From positions 10,363,887 to 10,427,886 of the forward strand of contig CM066923.1 in assembly GCA_033964015.1 (NCBI GenBank): a DNA stretch of 64,000 nt. The letters are read 5' to 3'. The notes beneath the pieces are model-generated. The model saw only the letters and a list, made by a program, of their open reading frames with translations. It searched no databases and was not told where the DNA came from. A program made the translations under genes and the position numbers. The DNA is from Scolanthus callimorphus. Taxonomy: Eukaryota > Cnidaria > Anthozoa > Actiniaria > Edwardsiidae. How positions within the stretch are numbered: the stretch's first letter is position 1; each line of letters opens with the position of its first letter. Below are positions 63,338-64,000 of the stretch, piece by piece.

Positions 63338-64000
63338 GGCCTAAGCCCCACAGAAAGCGCACGCATTAGTATATCAACGTTGAAGCAAATGCTTTTAGTT
63401 CGACAGGAATCAGCGATGCGTCCTTGATTCACTTACATAGGCGATCATTAACAAAAATAATCGAGCTGTAAATAAATCTCGTTAAATTAGCCCACTTTAG
63501 TAAATAAGACACGCAAACGTTTCCTTTGCACGTTTTCACAAAGTGCCACGGGCACAGCGTAAATTGTTCGGCAAATTCAGGGCACACGTCTGCTTGAAAA
63601 TGTTTCGCCAAGTCGCAAACTCGCGACTAAGTGAAACAAATTTGTCGCCACTTCAGTAGTAGTAATATTTATAGTAGTCGCGTTGTAAGCTTGTTATTTC
63701 AATGGAGTTTTGTCCGTTGAATTCACTGTGAGTTGAAACTCTAGTAATCAGGTATTCACACTAGAGACGGAAAACTCGTCTGAGACGAGTTTCTCGTCAG
63801 AAAAAGTTCCTGCTTTATGTCAATTCTGCTCAGAAACAGTTGCTTGTTATCTGTGTCTAAACTTTCTCCTTCAAAAAAATTGTTTTCACGTGATCACAGA
63901 AGAACAGGGAACCATATTCAAGGCGAGAATCGAAACTCGTCTCAGACGGGAAACTCGTCTCTAGTGTGAATACAGCTATTGTCGAAGCGTTGTTTGCATA
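63338..64000. other. Window end; one element, no gene
   Basis: Contains the element at 63753-63972 and otherwise unassigned sequence. Short frames lack family features. Confidence 0.45.
63753..63972. mobile_element. 220-bp MITE with TATTCACACTAGAGACGG ends
   Basis: The left TATTCACACTAGAGACG is inverted at the right (CGTCTCTAGTGTGAATA). The arms continue through GAAAACTCGTCTGAGACGAG. CACTAGAG ends resemble the 40216 element and are hAT-like in style, but no target duplication longer than 2 bp can be fixed. Non-coding. Confidence 0.7.

Overview
This window looks like nuclear DNA from an invertebrate, most likely an anthozoan cnidarian (coral or sea anemone). It is AT-rich and sparse in genes. 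Coding sequence is split by introns with GT/AG borders. Every few hundred bases there are short inverted-repeat elements, minisatellites and homopolymer G or C tracts. The species cannot be fixed from sequence alone.

The main gene is on the + strand and spans 26903-61722. Five exons splice in one consistent phase (phase 1 at every junction) and predict a 632-residue type I membrane protein. It has a signal peptide, four tandem Frizzled-type cysteine-rich domains (CRDs) with ten cysteines each, a short linker, one transmembrane helix and a 25-residue cytoplasmic tail. CRDs 1 and 3 are alike, and CRDs 2 and 4 are alike, so the order is A-B-A-B. There is no seven-helix region, so this is not a Frizzled receptor. 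Upstream, a signal-peptide exon (14387) and a transmembrane plus tail exon pair (18847, 19784) suggest a second, incompletely resolved membrane-protein gene.

The introns of the CRD gene hold other genes and elements. Intron 2 carries a 4.5-kb DNA transposon (35203-39713). It has AGACAAAATCGG termini, an AT target duplication, a THAP + DDE transposase on the + strand and a SWIM + YqaJ-type nuclease on the - strand; this fits the ISL2EU group related to PIF/Harbinger. Intron 4 (19 kb) holds a 44-bp minisatellite, an antisense coiled-coil/basic gene (46319-50317), a frameshifted Tnp2-like (EnSpm/CACTA) transposase (51814-55463), an antisense two-exon protein kinase gene (56639-58955) and a 173-bp satellite (about 59080-60870).

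Region by region: 1-14386 has no supported gene. It holds foldback elements and a 0.92-kb tandem duplication (9056-13267) whose second copy was hit by two insertions with recognisable target duplications. 14387-19954 is the tentative membrane-protein gene. 19955-26902 holds repeats, including a 34-bp minisatellite and a foldback element about 160 bp upstream of the CRD gene start codon. 26903-61722 is the CRD gene and its guests. 61723-64000 holds more foldback elements and no supported gene.
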